Shown here: piece after piece, positions 1 through 13,002 of the stretch | Layout: each line of letters opens with the position of its first letter | Numbering within the stretch: the stretch's first letter is position 1 | Source of the DNA: Muricea muricata | Taxonomy: Eukaryota > Cnidaria > Anthozoa > Malacalcyonacea > Plexauridae | Assembly (NCBI GenBank): GCA_963855995.1 | Contig: OY979723.1 | Coordinates: 14,573,666 to 14,637,665 of the forward strand | Length of the DNA stretch: 64,000 bases | Reading direction: 5' to 3' | Position numbers and translations under genes: made by a program | Notes under the pieces: generated by a model | What the model was told of the DNA's origin: nothing | What the model saw: the letters and a program-made list of their open reading frames with translations, nothing else | The model's database searches: none

Positions 1-612
1 TGCAAAGATTGTGGTGCATTAACACCGCGGAAACGTGACGTACCATCGCGTCACGCTTTTTGCAATACCTGAATTTAAGAGTCTAGAGGTGCTTAAAAAA
101 ATTTTTTTGCATTAATATTATTGTCAATCAACCCCAAAAATAACCCTAACACTAACCCTGACCTTAATTATAAAGAAAAAAACTACGACACAGCACAACA
201 ATCACTAAACCGTGTTTGAAAACGGTATTTAACATTGTCGCTTAAAAAGAGAGCATAACCATGGTGAAATTGACCAAGTATTGCTATAAAAAATGGCTTT
301 GAAAACGGTATTTAACATTGTCGCTTAAAAAAGAGAGCATAACCATGGTGAAATGGACCAAGTATTGTTATGAAAGATGGCTTTGGACATTTGGCGCCCT
401 GACAGAATTGGACGTTGTTGTCGTTAACATTGACATCCAATTGACTGCCTTCGCCTAATATCCACCATCCCTGGCCCGAATTCGAACTGTTAGGGGAGGG
501 TAGAAGCGGCCCCCAGACCATGGGTGCTAAAACCCTGGAATTCCAGATTCGAATTCGACCATCGATAGTATAGAATCACCGTTTGTATATATGTACGTTA
601 GCCTCTGCTGCT
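1..612. repeat. Satellite monomer lacking the tRNA-like segment
   Basis: First monomer in the window. Around 182 the A-rich tract joins directly to the sequence that follows the tRNA-like segment in other monomers, so about 90 bp including box B and most of box A is missing. It also has the short internal duplication seen in the 708-bp class (second copy starting at 299). This is the only monomer in the window without the tRNA-like part. Confidence 0.85.
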
Positions 613-1452
613 TGCAAAGATTGTGGTGCATTAACACCGCGGAAACGTGACGTACCATCGCGTCACGCTTTTTGCAATACCTGAATTTAAGAGTCTAGAG
701 GTGCTTAAAAAAATTTTTTTGCATTAATATTATTGTCAATCAACCCCAAAAATAACCCTAACACTAACCCTGACCTTAATTATAAAGAAAAAAACTCAAA
801 AAAAAAACTTTGACTCAAAAGTATAAAATAGACGTCGCCGGGATTCGAACCCCAAACTGCGGCATGGAAGACATTCACCTCGACCACTACGACACAGGAC
901 AACAATCAACAAACCGTGTTTGAAAACGGTATTTAACATTGTCGCTTAAAAAAGAGAGCATAACCATGGTGAAATGGACCAAGTATTGTTATAAAAGATG
1001 GCTTTGGACATTTGGCGCCCTGGCGGAATTGGACGTTGTTGTCGCCAACATTAACATCCAATTGACGGCCTTCGCCTAATATCCACCATCCCTGGCCCGA
1101 ATTCGAACTGTTAGGGGAGGGTAGAAGCGGCCCCCAGACCATGAGTGCTGAAACCCTGGAATTCCAGATTCGAATTCGACCATCGATAGTATAGAATCAC
1201 CGTTTGTTTATATGTACGTTAGCCTCTGCTGCTTGCAAAGATTGTGGTGCATTAACACCGCGGAAACGTGACGTACCATCGCGTCACGCTTTTTGCAATA
1301 CCTGAATTTAAGAGTCTAGAGGTGCTTAAAAAAATTTTTTTGCATTAATATTATTGTCAATCAACCCCAAAAATAACCCTAACACTAACCCTGACCTTAA
1401 TTATAAAGAAAAAAACTCAAAAAAAAAAACTTTGACTCAAAAGTATAAAATA

Positions 1453-1517
1453 GACGTCGCCGGGATTCGAACCCCAAACTGCGGCATGGAAGACATTCAC
1501 CTCGACCACTACGACAC
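1453..1517 (-). pseudogene. tRNA-like remnant in each satellite monomer (tRNA-Gly-like)
   Basis: Read on the minus strand, this 65-bp segment has an exact internal promoter box A (TGGTCGAGGTG, 1498-1508, fitting TRGYNNARNNG) and an exact box B (GGTTCGAATCC, 1463-1473). A possible acceptor stem pairs GTCGTAG with CGGCGAC at 6 of 7 positions counting one wobble. Only 24 bases separate the boxes, about 8 fewer than in a normal tRNA, and no proper anticodon stem forms, so it is a remnant and not a working tRNA. By eye it aligns best with tRNA-Gly(GCC), with ATGCCGC in the anticodon-loop position. Equivalent segments start at 831, 1453, 2075, 2697, 3317, 3938, 4646, 5268, 5890, 6516, 7136, 7757, 8465, 9087, 9709, 10335, 11044, 11752 and 12459. 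Several copies have a box A change (AAGGTA) and 12459 has a changed box B (GGTTCAAATCC). It could be a SINE head captured by the satellite. Confidence 0.6.
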
Positions 1518-2754
1518 AGCACAACAATCAACAAACCGTGTTTGAAAACGGTATTTAACATTGTCGCTTAAAAAAGAGAGCATAACCATGGTGAAATGGA
1601 CCAAGTATTGTTATAAAAGATGGCTTTGGACATTTGGCGCCCTGGCGGAATTGGACGTTGTTGTCGCCAACATTAACATCCAATTGACTGCCTTCGCCTT
1701 GTATCCACCATCCCTGGCCTGAATTCGAACTGTTAGGGGAGGGTAGAAGCGGCCCCCAGACCATAAGTGCTAAGACCCTGGAATTCCAGATTCGAATTCG
1801 ACCATCGATAGTGTAGAATCACCGTTTGTATATATGTACGTTAGCCTCTGCTGCTTGCAAAGATTGTGGTGCATTAACACCGCGGAAACGTGACGTACCA
1901 TCGTGTCACGCTTTTTGCAATACCTGAATTTAAGAGTCTAGAGGTGCTTAAAAAAATTTTTTTGCATTAATATTATTGTCAATCAACCCCAAAAATAACC
2001 CTAACACTAACCCTGACCTTAATTATAAAGAAAAAAACTCAAAAAAAACAACTTTGACTCAAAAGTATAAAATAGACGTCGCCGGGATTCGAACCCCAAA
2101 CTGCGGCATGGAAGACATTTACCTTGACCACTACGACACAGCACAACAATCAACAAACCGTGTTTAAAAACGGTATTTAACATTGTCGCTTAAAAAAGAG
2201 AGCATAACCATGGTGAAATGGACAGAGTATTGTTATAAAAGATGGCTTTGGACATTTGGCGCCCTGGCGGAATTGGACGTTGTTGTCGCCAACATTAACA
2301 TCCAATTGACTGCCTTCGCCTAATGTCCACCATCCCTGGCCCGAATTCGAACTGTTAGGGGAGGGTAGAAGCGGCCCCCAGACCATAGGTGCTAAAACCC
2401 TGGAATTCCAGATTCGAATTCGACCATCGATAGTATAGAATCACCGTTTGTATATATGTACGTTAGCCTCTGCTGCTTGCAAAGATTGTGGTGCATTAAC
2501 ACCGCGGAAACGTGACGTACCATCGCGTCACGCTTTTTGCAATACCTGAATTTAAGAGTCTAGAGGTGCTTAAAAAAATTTTTTTGCATTAATATTATTG
2601 TCAATCAACCCCAAAAATAACCCTAACACTAACCCTGACCTTAATTATAAAGAAAAAAACTCAAAAAAAAAAACTTTGACTCAAAAGTATAAAATAGACG
2701 TCGCCGGGATTCGAACCCGAAACTGCGGCATGGAAGACATTTACCTTGACCACT

Positions 2755-5700
2755 ACGACACAGCACAACAATCAACAAACCGTGTTTGAAAACGGTATTT
2801 AACATTGTCGCTTAAAAAGAGAGCATAACCATGGTGAAATTGACCAAGTATTGCTATAAAAGATGGCTTTGGACATTTGGCGCCCTGGCGGAATTGGACG
2901 TTGTTGTCGCCAACATTAACATCCAATTGACTGCCTTCGCCTAATATCCACCATCCCTGGCCCGAATTCGAACTGTTAGGGGAGGGTAGAAGCGGCCCCC
3001 AGACCATAAGTGCTAAAACCCTGGAATTCCAGATTCGAATTCGACCATCGATAGTATAGAATCACCGTTTGTATATATGTACGTTAGCCTCTGCTGCTTG
3101 CAAAGATTGTGGTGCATTAACACCGCGGAAACGTGACGTACCATCGCGTCACGCTTTTTGCAATACCTGAATTTAAGAGTCTAGAGGTGCTTAAAAAAAT
3201 TTTTTTGCATTAATATTATTGTCAATCAACCCCAAAAATAACCCTAACACTAACCCTGACCTTAATTATAAAGAAAAAACTCAAAAAAAAAAACTTTGAC
3301 TCAAAAGTATAAAATAGACGTCGCCGGGATTCGAACCCCAAACTGCGGCATGGAAGACATTTACCTTGACCACTACGACACAGCACAACAATCACCAAAC
3401 CGTGTTTGAAAACGGTATTTAACATTGTCGCTTAAAAAGAGAGCATAACCATGGTGAAATTGACCAAGTATTGCTATAAAAGATGGCTTTGGACATTTGG
3501 CGCCCTGGCGGAATTGGACGTTGTTGTCGCCAACATTAACATCCAATTGACATCCTTCGCCTTGTATCCACCATCCCTGGCCCGAATTCGAACTGTTAGG
3601 GGAGGGTAGAAGCGGCCCCCAGACCATGAGTGCTAAAACCCTGGGATTCCAGATTCGAATTCGACCATCGATAGTATAGAATCACCGTTTGTATATATGT
3701 ACGTTAGCCTCTGCTGCTTGCAAAGATTGTGGTGCATTAACACCGCGGAAACGTGACGTACCATCGCGTCACGCTTTTTGCAATACCTGAATTTAAGAGT
3801 CTAGAGGTGCTTAAAAAAATTTTTTTTCATTAATATTATTGTCAATCAACCCCAAAAATAACCCTAACACTAACCCTGACCTTAATTATAAAGAAAAAAA
3901 CTCAAAAAAAAAAACTTTGACTCAAAAGTATAAAATAGACGTCGCCGGGATTCGAACCCCAAACTGCGGCATGGAAGACATTCACCTCGACCACTACGAC
4001 ACGGCACAACAATCAACAAACCGTGTTTGAAAACGGTATTTAACATTGTCGCTTAAAAAAGAGAGCATAACCATGGTGAAATGGACCAAGTATTGCTATA
4101 AAAGATGGCTTTGAAAACGGTATTTAACATTGTCGCTTAAAAAAGAGAGCATAACCATGGTGAAATGGACCAAGTATTGTTATAAAAGATGGCTTTGGGC
4201 ATTTGGCGCCCTGGCGGAATTGGACGTTGTTGTCGCCAACATTAACATCCAATTGACTGCCTTCGCCTTGTAACCACCATCCCTGGCCCGAATTCGAACT
4301 GTTAGGGGGGGGGGTAGAAGCGGCCCCCAGACCATAAGTGCTAAAACCCTGGAATTCCAGATTCGAATTCGACCATCGATAGTATAGAATCACCATTTGT
4401 ATATATGTACGTTAGCCTCTGCTGCTTGCAAAGATTGTGGTGCATTAACACCGCGGAAACGTGACGTACCATCGCGTCACGCTTTTTGCAATACCTGAAT
4501 TTAAGAGTCTAGAGGTGCTTAAAAAAATTTTTTTGCATTAATATTATTGTCAATCAACCCCAAAAATAACCCTAACACTAACCCTGACCTTAATTATAAA
4601 GAAAAAATTTCAAAAAAAAAAACTTTGACTCAAAAGTATAAAATAGACGTCGCCGAGATTCGAACCCCAACCTGCGGCATGGAAGACATTTACCTTGACC
4701 TGTACGACACAGCACAACAATCAACAAACCGTGTTTAAAAACGGTATTTAACATTGTCGCTTAAAAAAGAGAGCATAACCATGGTGAAATGGACAGAGTA
4801 TTGTTATAAAAGATGGGTTTGGACATTTGGCGCCCTGGCGGAATTGGACGTTGTTGTCGCCAACATTAACATCCAATTGACTGCCTTCGCCTAATATCCA
4901 CCATCCCTGGCCCGAATTCGAACTGTTAGGGGAGGGTAGAAGCGGCCCCCAGACCATAAGTGCTAAAACCCTGGAATTCCAGATTCGAATTCAACCATCG
5001 ATAGTATAGAATCACCGTTTGTATATATGTACGTTAGCCTCTGCTGCTTGCAAAGATTGTGGTGCATTAACACCGCGGAAACGTGACGTACCATCGCGTC
5101 ACGCTTTTTGCAATACCTGAATTTAAGAGTCTAGAGGTGCTTAAAAAAATTTTTTTGCATTAATATTATTGTCAATCAACCCCAAAAATAACCCTAACAC
5201 TAACCCTGACCTTAATTATAAAGAAAAAAACTCAAAAAAAAAAACTTTGACTCAAAAGTATAAAATAGACGTCGCCGGGATTCGAACCCCAAACTGCGGC
5301 ATGGAAGACATTTACCTTGACCACTACGACACAGCACAACAATCACCAAACCGTGTTTGAAAACGGTATTTAACATTGTCGCTTAAAAAAGAGAGCATAA
5401 CCATTGTGAAATGGACAGAGTATTGTTATAAAAGATGGTTTTGGACATTTGGCGCCCTAGCGGAATTGGACGTTGTTGTCGCCAACATTAACATCCAATT
5501 GACTGCCTTCGCCTAATATCCACCATCCCTGGCCCAAATTCGAGCTGTTAGGGGAGGGTAGAAGCGGCCCCCAGACCATGAGTGCTAAAACCCTGGAATT
5601 CCAGATTCGAATTCGACCATCGATAGTATAGAATCTTCGTTTGTATATATGTACGTTAGCCTCTGCTGCTTGCAAAGATTGTGGTGCATTAACACCGCGG

Positions 5701-6573
5701 AAACGTGACGTACCATCGCGTCACGCTTTTTGCAATACCTGAATTTAAGAGTCTAGAGGTGCTTAAAAAAATTTTTTTGCATTAATATTATTGTTAATCA
5801 ACCCCAAAAATAACCCTAACACTAACCCTGACCTTAATTATAAAGAAAAAAACTCAAAAAAAAAAACTTTGACTCAAAAGTATAAAATAGACATCGCCGG
5901 GATTCGAACCTCAAACTGCGGCATGGAAGACATTCACCTCGACCACTACGACACAGCACAACAATGAACAAACCGTGTTTGAAAACGGTATTTAACATTG
6001 TCGCTTAAAAAAGAGAGCATAACCATGGTGAAATGGACCAAGTATTGTTATAAAAGATGGCTTTGGACATTTGGCGCCCTGGCGGAATTGGACGTTGTTG
6101 TCGCCAACATTAACATCCAATTGACTGCCTTCGCCTTGTGTCCACCATCCTTGGCCCGAATTCGAACTGTTAGGGGAGGGTAGGAGCGGCCCCCAGACCA
6201 TAAGTGCTAAAACCCTGGAATTCCAGATTCGAATTCGACCATCGATAGTATAGAATCACCGTTTGTATATATGTACGTTAGCCTCTGCTGCTTGCAAAGA
6301 TTGTGGTGCATTAACACCGCGGAAACGTGACGTACCATGGCGTCACGGTTTTTGCAATACCTTAATTTAAGAGTCTAGAGGTGCTTAAAAAAATTTTTTT
6401 TGCATTAATATTATTGTCAATCAACCCCAAAAATAACCCTAACACTAACCCTGACCCTAATTATAAAGAAAAAAACTCAAAAAAAAAAACAACTTTGAAT
6501 CAAAAGTGTAAAATAGACGTCGCCGGGATTCGAACCCCAAACTGCGGCATGGAAGACATTCACCTTGACCACT
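2755..6573. repeat. 3,819-bp higher-order repeat, copy A (six monomers)
   Basis: A block of six monomers, one of the 708-bp class, is repeated at an exact offset of 3,819 bp. Private variants match in both copies: a nine-G run near 4305 and 8124, the changed A-tract and CGCCGAGATT near 4609-4660 and 8428-8479, CCATTGTGAAATGG near 5400 and 9219, and AATCTTCG near 5632 and 9451. I saw no difference in the stretches compared, so the duplication is very recent or the product of gene conversion. Confidence 0.93.
4027..4194. repeat. 84-bp internal duplication defining the 708-bp monomer class
   Basis: The segment starting TTGAAAACGG is present twice in tandem (4027 and 4111), which accounts for most of the extra length of the 708-bp monomers. 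The same duplication is at 7846-8013, 10424-10591, 11133-11300 and 11841-12008, and in slightly altered form at 216-382. Its junction (GATGGCTTTGAAAACGG) looks the same each time, so one event spread by amplification. Confidence 0.85.
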
Positions 6574-9500
6574 GCGACACAGCACAACAATCAACAAACC
6601 GTGTTTGAAAACGGTATTTAACATTGTCGCTTAAAAAGAGAGCATAACCATGGTGAAATTGACCAAGTATTGCTATAAAAGATGGCTTTGGACATTTGGC
6701 GCCCTGGCGGAATTGGACGTTGTTGTCGCCAACATTAACATCCAATTGACTGCCTTCGCCTAATATCCACCATCCCTGGCCCGAATTCGAACTGTTAGGG
6801 GAGGGTAGAAGCGGCCCCCAGACCATAAGTGCTAAAACCCTGGAATTCCAGATTCGAATTCGACCATCGATAGTATAGAATCACCGTTTGTATATATGTA
6901 CGTTAGCCTCTGCTGCTTGCAAAGATTGTGGTGCATTAACACCGCGGAAACGTGACGTACCATCGCGTCACGCTTTTTGCAATACCTGAATTTAAGAGTC
7001 TAGAGGTGCTTAAAAAAATTTTTTTGCATTAATATTATTGTCAATCAACCCCAAAAATAACCCTAACACTAACCCTGACCTTAATTATAAAGAAAAAACT
7101 CAAAAAAAAAAACTTTGACTCAAAAGTATAAAATAGACGTCGCCGGGATTCGAACCCCAAACTGCGGCATGGAAGACATTTACCTTGACCACTACGACAC
7201 AGCACAACAATCACCAAACCGTGTTTGAAAACGGTATTTAACATTGTCGCTTAAAAAGAGAGCATAACCATGGTGAAATTGACCAAGTATTGCTATAAAA
7301 GATGGCTTTGGACATTTGGCGCCCTGGCGGAATTGGACGTTGTTGTCGCCAACATTAACATCCAATTGACATCCTTCGCCTTGTATCCACCATCCCTGGC
7401 CCGAATTCGAACTGTTAGGGGAGGGTAGAAGCGGCCCCCAGACCATGAGTGCTAAAACCCTGGGATTCCAGATTCGAATTCGACCATCGATAGTATAGAA
7501 TCACCGTTTGTATATATGTACGTTAGCCTCTGCTGCTTGCAAAGATTGTGGTGCATTAACACCGCGGAAACGTGACGTACCATCGCGTCACGCTTTTTGC
7601 AATACCTGAATTTAAGAGTCTAGAGGTGCTTAAAAAAATTTTTTTTCATTAATATTATTGTCAATCAACCCCAAAAATAACCCTAACACTAACCCTGACC
7701 TTAATTATAAAGAAAAAAACTCAAAAAAAAAAACTTTGACTCAAAAGTATAAAATAGACGTCGCCGGGATTCGAACCCCAAACTGCGGCATGGAAGACAT
7801 TCACCTCGACCACTACGACACGGCACAACAATCAACAAACCGTGTTTGAAAACGGTATTTAACATTGTCGCTTAAAAAAGAGAGCATAACCATGGTGAAA
7901 TGGACCAAGTATTGCTATAAAAGATGGCTTTGAAAACGGTATTTAACATTGTCGCTTAAAAAAGAGAGCATAACCATGGTGAAATGGACCAAGTATTGTT
8001 ATAAAAGATGGCTTTGGGCATTTGGCGCCCTGGCGGAATTGGACGTTGTTGTCGCCAACATTAACATCCAATTGACTGCCTTCGCCTTGTAACCACCATC
8101 CCTGGCCCGAATTCGAACTGTTAGGGGGGGGGGTAGAAGCGGCCCCCAGACCATAAGTGCTAAAACCCTGGAATTCCAGATTCGAATTCGACCATCGATA
8201 GTATAGAATCACCATTTGTATATATGTACGTTAGCCTCTGCTGCTTGCAAAGATTGTGGTGCATTAACACCGCGGAAACGTGACGTACCATCGCGTCACG
8301 CTTTTTGCAATACCTGAATTTAAGAGTCTAGAGGTGCTTAAAAAAATTTTTTTGCATTAATATTATTGTCAATCAACCCCAAAAATAACCCTAACACTAA
8401 CCCTGACCTTAATTATAAAGAAAAAATTTCAAAAAAAAAAACTTTGACTCAAAAGTATAAAATAGACGTCGCCGAGATTCGAACCCCAACCTGCGGCATG
8501 GAAGACATTTACCTTGACCTGTACGACACAGCACAACAATCAACAAACCGTGTTTAAAAACGGTATTTAACATTGTCGCTTAAAAAAGAGAGCATAACCA
8601 TGGTGAAATGGACAGAGTATTGTTATAAAAGATGGGTTTGGACATTTGGCGCCCTGGCGGAATTGGACGTTGTTGTCGCCAACATTAACATCCAATTGAC
8701 TGCCTTCGCCTAATATCCACCATCCCTGGCCCGAATTCGAACTGTTAGGGGAGGGTAGAAGCGGCCCCCAGACCATAAGTGCTAAAACCCTGGAATTCCA
8801 GATTCGAATTCAACCATCGATAGTATAGAATCACCGTTTGTATATATGTACGTTAGCCTCTGCTGCTTGCAAAGATTGTGGTGCATTAACACCGCGGAAA
8901 CGTGACGTACCATCGCGTCACGCTTTTTGCAATACCTGAATTTAAGAGTCTAGAGGTGCTTAAAAAAATTTTTTTGCATTAATATTATTGTCAATCAACC
9001 CCAAAAATAACCCTAACACTAACCCTGACCTTAATTATAAAGAAAAAAACTCAAAAAAAAAAACTTTGACTCAAAAGTATAAAATAGACGTCGCCGGGAT
9101 TCGAACCCCAAACTGCGGCATGGAAGACATTTACCTTGACCACTACGACACAGCACAACAATCACCAAACCGTGTTTGAAAACGGTATTTAACATTGTCG
9201 CTTAAAAAAGAGAGCATAACCATTGTGAAATGGACAGAGTATTGTTATAAAAGATGGTTTTGGACATTTGGCGCCCTAGCGGAATTGGACGTTGTTGTCG
9301 CCAACATTAACATCCAATTGACTGCCTTCGCCTAATATCCACCATCCCTGGCCCAAATTCGAGCTGTTAGGGGAGGGTAGAAGCGGCCCCCAGACCATGA
9401 GTGCTAAAACCCTGGAATTCCAGATTCGAATTCGACCATCGATAGTATAGAATCTTCGTTTGTATATATGTACGTTAGCCTCTGCTGCTTGCAAAGATTG

Positions 9501-10449
9501 TGGTGCATTAACACCGCGGAAACGTGACGTACCATCGCGTCACGCTTTTTGCAATACCTGAATTTAAGAGTCTAGAGGTGCTTAAAAAAATTTTTTTGCA
9601 TTAATATTATTGTTAATCAACCCCAAAAATAACCCTAACACTAACCCTGACCTTAATTATAAAGAAAAAAACTCAAAAAAAAAAACTTTGACTCAAAAGT
9701 ATAAAATAGACATCGCCGGGATTCGAACCTCAAACTGCGGCATGGAAGACATTCACCTCGACCACTACGACACAGCACAACAATGAACAAACCGTGTTTG
9801 AAAACGGTATTTAACATTGTCGCTTAAAAAAGAGAGCATAACCATGGTGAAATGGACCAAGTATTGTTATAAAAGATGGCTTTGGACATTTGGCGCCCTG
9901 GCGGAATTGGACGTTGTTGTCGCCAACATTAACATCCAATTGACTGCCTTCGCCTTGTGTCCACCATCCTTGGCCCGAATTCGAACTGTTAGGGGAGGGT
10001 AGGAGCGGCCCCCAGACCATAAGTGCTAAAACCCTGGAATTCCAGATTCGAATTCGACCATCGATAGTATAGAATCACCGTTTGTATATATGTACGTTAG
10101 CCTCTGCTGCTTGCAAAGATTGTGGTGCATTAACACCGCGGAAACGTGACGTACCATGGCGTCACGGTTTTTGCAATACCTTAATTTAAGAGTCTAGAGG
10201 TGCTTAAAAAAATTTTTTTTGCATTAATATTATTGTCAATCAACCCCAAAAATAACCCTAACACTAACCCTGACCCTAATTATAAAGAAAAAAACTCAAA
10301 AAAAAAAACAACTTTGAATCAAAAGTGTAAAATAGACGTCGCCGGGATTCGAACCCCAAACTGCGGCATGGAAGACATTCACCTTGACCACTGCGACACA
10401 GCACAACAATCAACAAACCGTGTTTGAAAACGGTATTTAACATTGTCGC
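6574..10449. repeat. 3,819-bp higher-order repeat, copy B
   Basis: Second copy of the six-monomer block. Homology to copy A at the fixed offset continues to about 10449, where the A-run length and then GAAATGG versus GAAATTG break the match. The sequence after 10449 returns to ordinary, more diverged monomers, several of the 708-bp class. An assembly duplication cannot be excluded from sequence alone. Confidence 0.9.
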
Positions 10450-12628
10450 TTAAAAAAGAGAGCATAACCATGGTGAAATGGACCAAGTATTGCTATAAAA
10501 GATGGCTTTGAAAACGGTATTTAACATTGTCGCTTAAAAAAGAGAGCATAACCATGGTGAAAGGGACCAAGTATTGTTATAAAAGATGGCTTTGGACATT
10601 TGGCGCCCTGACAGAATTGGACGTTGTTGTCGCCAACATTAACATCCAATTGGCTGCCTTTGCCCAATATCCACCATCCCTGGCCCGAATTCGAACTGTT
10701 AGGGGAGGGTAGAAGCGGCCCTCAGGCCGTGGGCGCTAAGGCCCTGGGATTCCAGATTCGGATCCGACCATCGATAGTATTGAATCACCGTTTGTATATA
10801 TGTACGTTAGCCTCTGCTGCTTGCAAAGATTGTGGTGCATTAACACCGCGGAAACGTGACGTACCATGGCGTCACGGTTTTTGCAATACCTGAATTTAAG
10901 AGTCTAGAGGTGCTTAAAAAAATTTTTTTTTGCATTAATATTATTGTCAATCAACCCCAAAAATAACCCTAACACTAACCCTGACCCTAATAATAAAGAA
11001 AAAAACTCAAAAAAAAACAACTTTGACTCAAAAGTATAAAATCGACGTCGCCGGGATTCGAACCCCAAACTGCGGCATGGAAGACACTCACCTTAACCAC
11101 TACGACACACCACAACAATCAACAAACCGTGTTTGAAAACGGTATTTAACATTGTCGCTTAAAAAAGAGAGCATAACCATGGTGAAATGGACAAAGTATT
11201 GCTATAAAAGATGGCTTTGAAAACGGTATTTAACATTGACGCTTAAAAAAGAGAGCATAACTATGGTGAAAGGGACCAAGTATTGTTATAAAAGATGGCT
11301 TTGGACATTTGGCGCCCTGACAGAATTGGACGTTGTTGTCGCCAACATTAACATCCAATTGACTGCCTTCGCCTAATATCCACCATCCCTGGCCCGAATT
11401 CGAACTGTTAGGAGAGGGTAGAAGCGGCCCCCAGGCCGTGAGCGCTAAAACCCTGGAATTCCAGATTCGGGTCCGATCATCGATAGTATAGAATCACCGT
11501 TTGTATATATGTACGTTAGCCTCTGCTGCTTGCAAAGATTGTGGTGCATTAACACCGCGGAAACGTGACGTACCATGGCATCACGGTTTTTGCAATACCT
11601 GAATTTAAGAGTCTAGAGGTGCTTAAAAAAATTTTTTTTGCATTAATATTATTGTCAATCAACCCCAAAAATAACCCTAACACTAACCCTGACCCTAATA
11701 ATAAAGAAAAAAACTCAAAAAAAAACAACTTTGACTCAAAAGTATAAAATAGACGTCGCCGGGATTCGAACCCCAAACTGCGGCATGGAAGACACTCACC
11801 TCAACCACTACGACACACCACAACAATCAACAAACCGTGTTTGAAAACGGTATTTAACATTGTCGCTTAAAAAAGAGAGCATAACCATGGTGAAATGGAC
11901 CAAGTATTGCTATAAAAGATGGCTTTGAAAACGGTATTTAACATTGACGCTTAAAAAAGAGAGCATAACCATGGTGAAAGGGACCAAGTATTGTTATAAA
12001 AGATGGCTTTGGACATTTGGCGCCCTGACAGAATTGGACGTTGTTGTCGCCAACATTAACATCCAATTGACTGCCTTCGCCTAGTATCCACCATCCCTGG
12101 CCCGAATTCGAACTGTTAGGGGAGGGTAGAAGCGGCCCCCAGGCCGTGAGCGCTAAAACCCTGGAATTCCAGATTCGAATCCAACCATCGATAGTATAGA
12201 ATCACCGTTTGTATATATGTACGTTAGCCTCTGCTGCTTGCAAAGATTGTGGTGCATTAACACCGCGGAACCGTGACGTACCATGGCGTCCCGGTTTTTG
12301 CAATACCTGAATTTAAGAGTCTACAGGTGCTTAAAAAAATTTTTTTGCATTAATATTATTGTTAATCAACCCCAAAAATAACCCTAACACTAACCCTGAC
12401 CCTAATTATAAAAAAAAAAACTCAAAAAAAAACAACTTTGACTCAAAAGTATAAAATAGACGTCGCCGGGATTTGAACCCCAAACTGCAACATGGAAGAC
12501 ACTCACCTTGACCACTACGACACAGCACAACAATCAACAAATGTGTTTGAAAACGGTATTTAACATTGTCGCTTAAAAAAGAGAGCATAACCATGGTGAA
12601 ATGGACCAAGTTTTGCTATAAAAGATGC

Positions 12629-12770
12629 TTAAACAAACCTAAAAAACCCTAAAAAACCCTAAACGACCCTACATGACCCTAAATGACCCAAAATTAGGAT
12701 AAATAAACCTATATAACCTTAAATAACCGTAAACACCCCCCTAAATGACCCTAAAAAGCATATCAAGTCT
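12629..12770. repeat. Degenerate CCCTAAATAA-type telomere-like array
   Basis: Imperfect 10-bp units such as CCCTAAATGA and CCCTAAACGA, C-rich on the plus strand and so opposite in orientation to the terminal TTAGGG. Too degenerate to be a recent telomere. Confidence 0.8.
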
Positions 12771-12915
12771 CTTTCTGTCATGTACTTGATGTGAGAACTA
12801 GCTCAGGGCTATTTCAGATCCGTCAGAGCACCTCCTGCTCGCAGGTTATATGCATATTGACTAGTAGCAACTATTTCAACGGCTTTTTTCGTTTTGAATA
12901 TTTTTTAAATGTGTT

Positions 12916-12959
12916 TAAGGATGAGGACGCCTCTACCCACTGCGCCAAGGATGCTCGCT
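12916..12959 (-). pseudogene. Truncated tRNA-like sequence (box A half only)
   Basis: Minus-strand box A TGGCGCAGTGG (12937-12947) is intact, but the box B half seen in the second unit is gone. The junction AAGGATGA/GGACGCC replaces about 130 bp present at 20828-20957. The join falls inside the tRNA-like sequence, so a deletion here is simpler than an insertion in the other copy. Confidence 0.65.
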
Positions 12960-12985
12960 AAAAGAGTCGTATCAAAAATTGTATT

Positions 12986-13002
12986 TAACCCTAACCCTAA
13001 CC
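12986..13002. repeat. Short interstitial telomeric repeat
   Basis: About two and a half perfect CCCTAA units next to the right arm of the inverted-repeat element. The same sequence is at 21017-21033 in copy 2, so it predates the segmental duplication. Confidence 0.75.

Larger units (their letters stand above)
1..12628. repeat. 622-bp subtelomeric satellite array
   Basis: Head-to-tail tandem array of about 20 monomers. The landmark TGCAAAGATTGTGG recurs at 1, 613, 1234, 1856, 2478, 3099, 3719, 4427, 5049, 5671, 6293, 6918, 7538, 8246, 8868, 9490, 10112, 10822, 11531 and 12239, giving monomers of 620-625 bp and a longer class of 708-710 bp. Each monomer holds a hairpin-capable motif (GTGACG then CGTCAC about 10 bases later), an A-rich tract, a telomere-like patch of CCCTAA type (for example 1375-1393) and a minus-strand tRNA-like segment. 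The array runs off the left edge and stops abruptly at 12628 inside a monomer. Conserved reading frames of 60-90 codons occur on both strands but have no recognisable domain, and I regard them as by-products of repetition. Identity between neighbours is very high by eye. Confidence 0.97.

Noticed and set aside
1453-1517. Functional tRNA genes in the satellite
   Set aside because: Box spacing is about 8 bases short and no anticodon stem forms, so only a remnant is supported.
1555-1764. Minus-strand 69-codon frame conserved in nearly every satellite monomer
   Set aside because: Conserved because the DNA is conserved. The opposite strand has equally conserved frames, and there is no domain or start context.
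1-12628. CRISPR-like array
   Set aside because: Repeats are 622 bp long without unique spacers, in a eukaryotic telomeric context.
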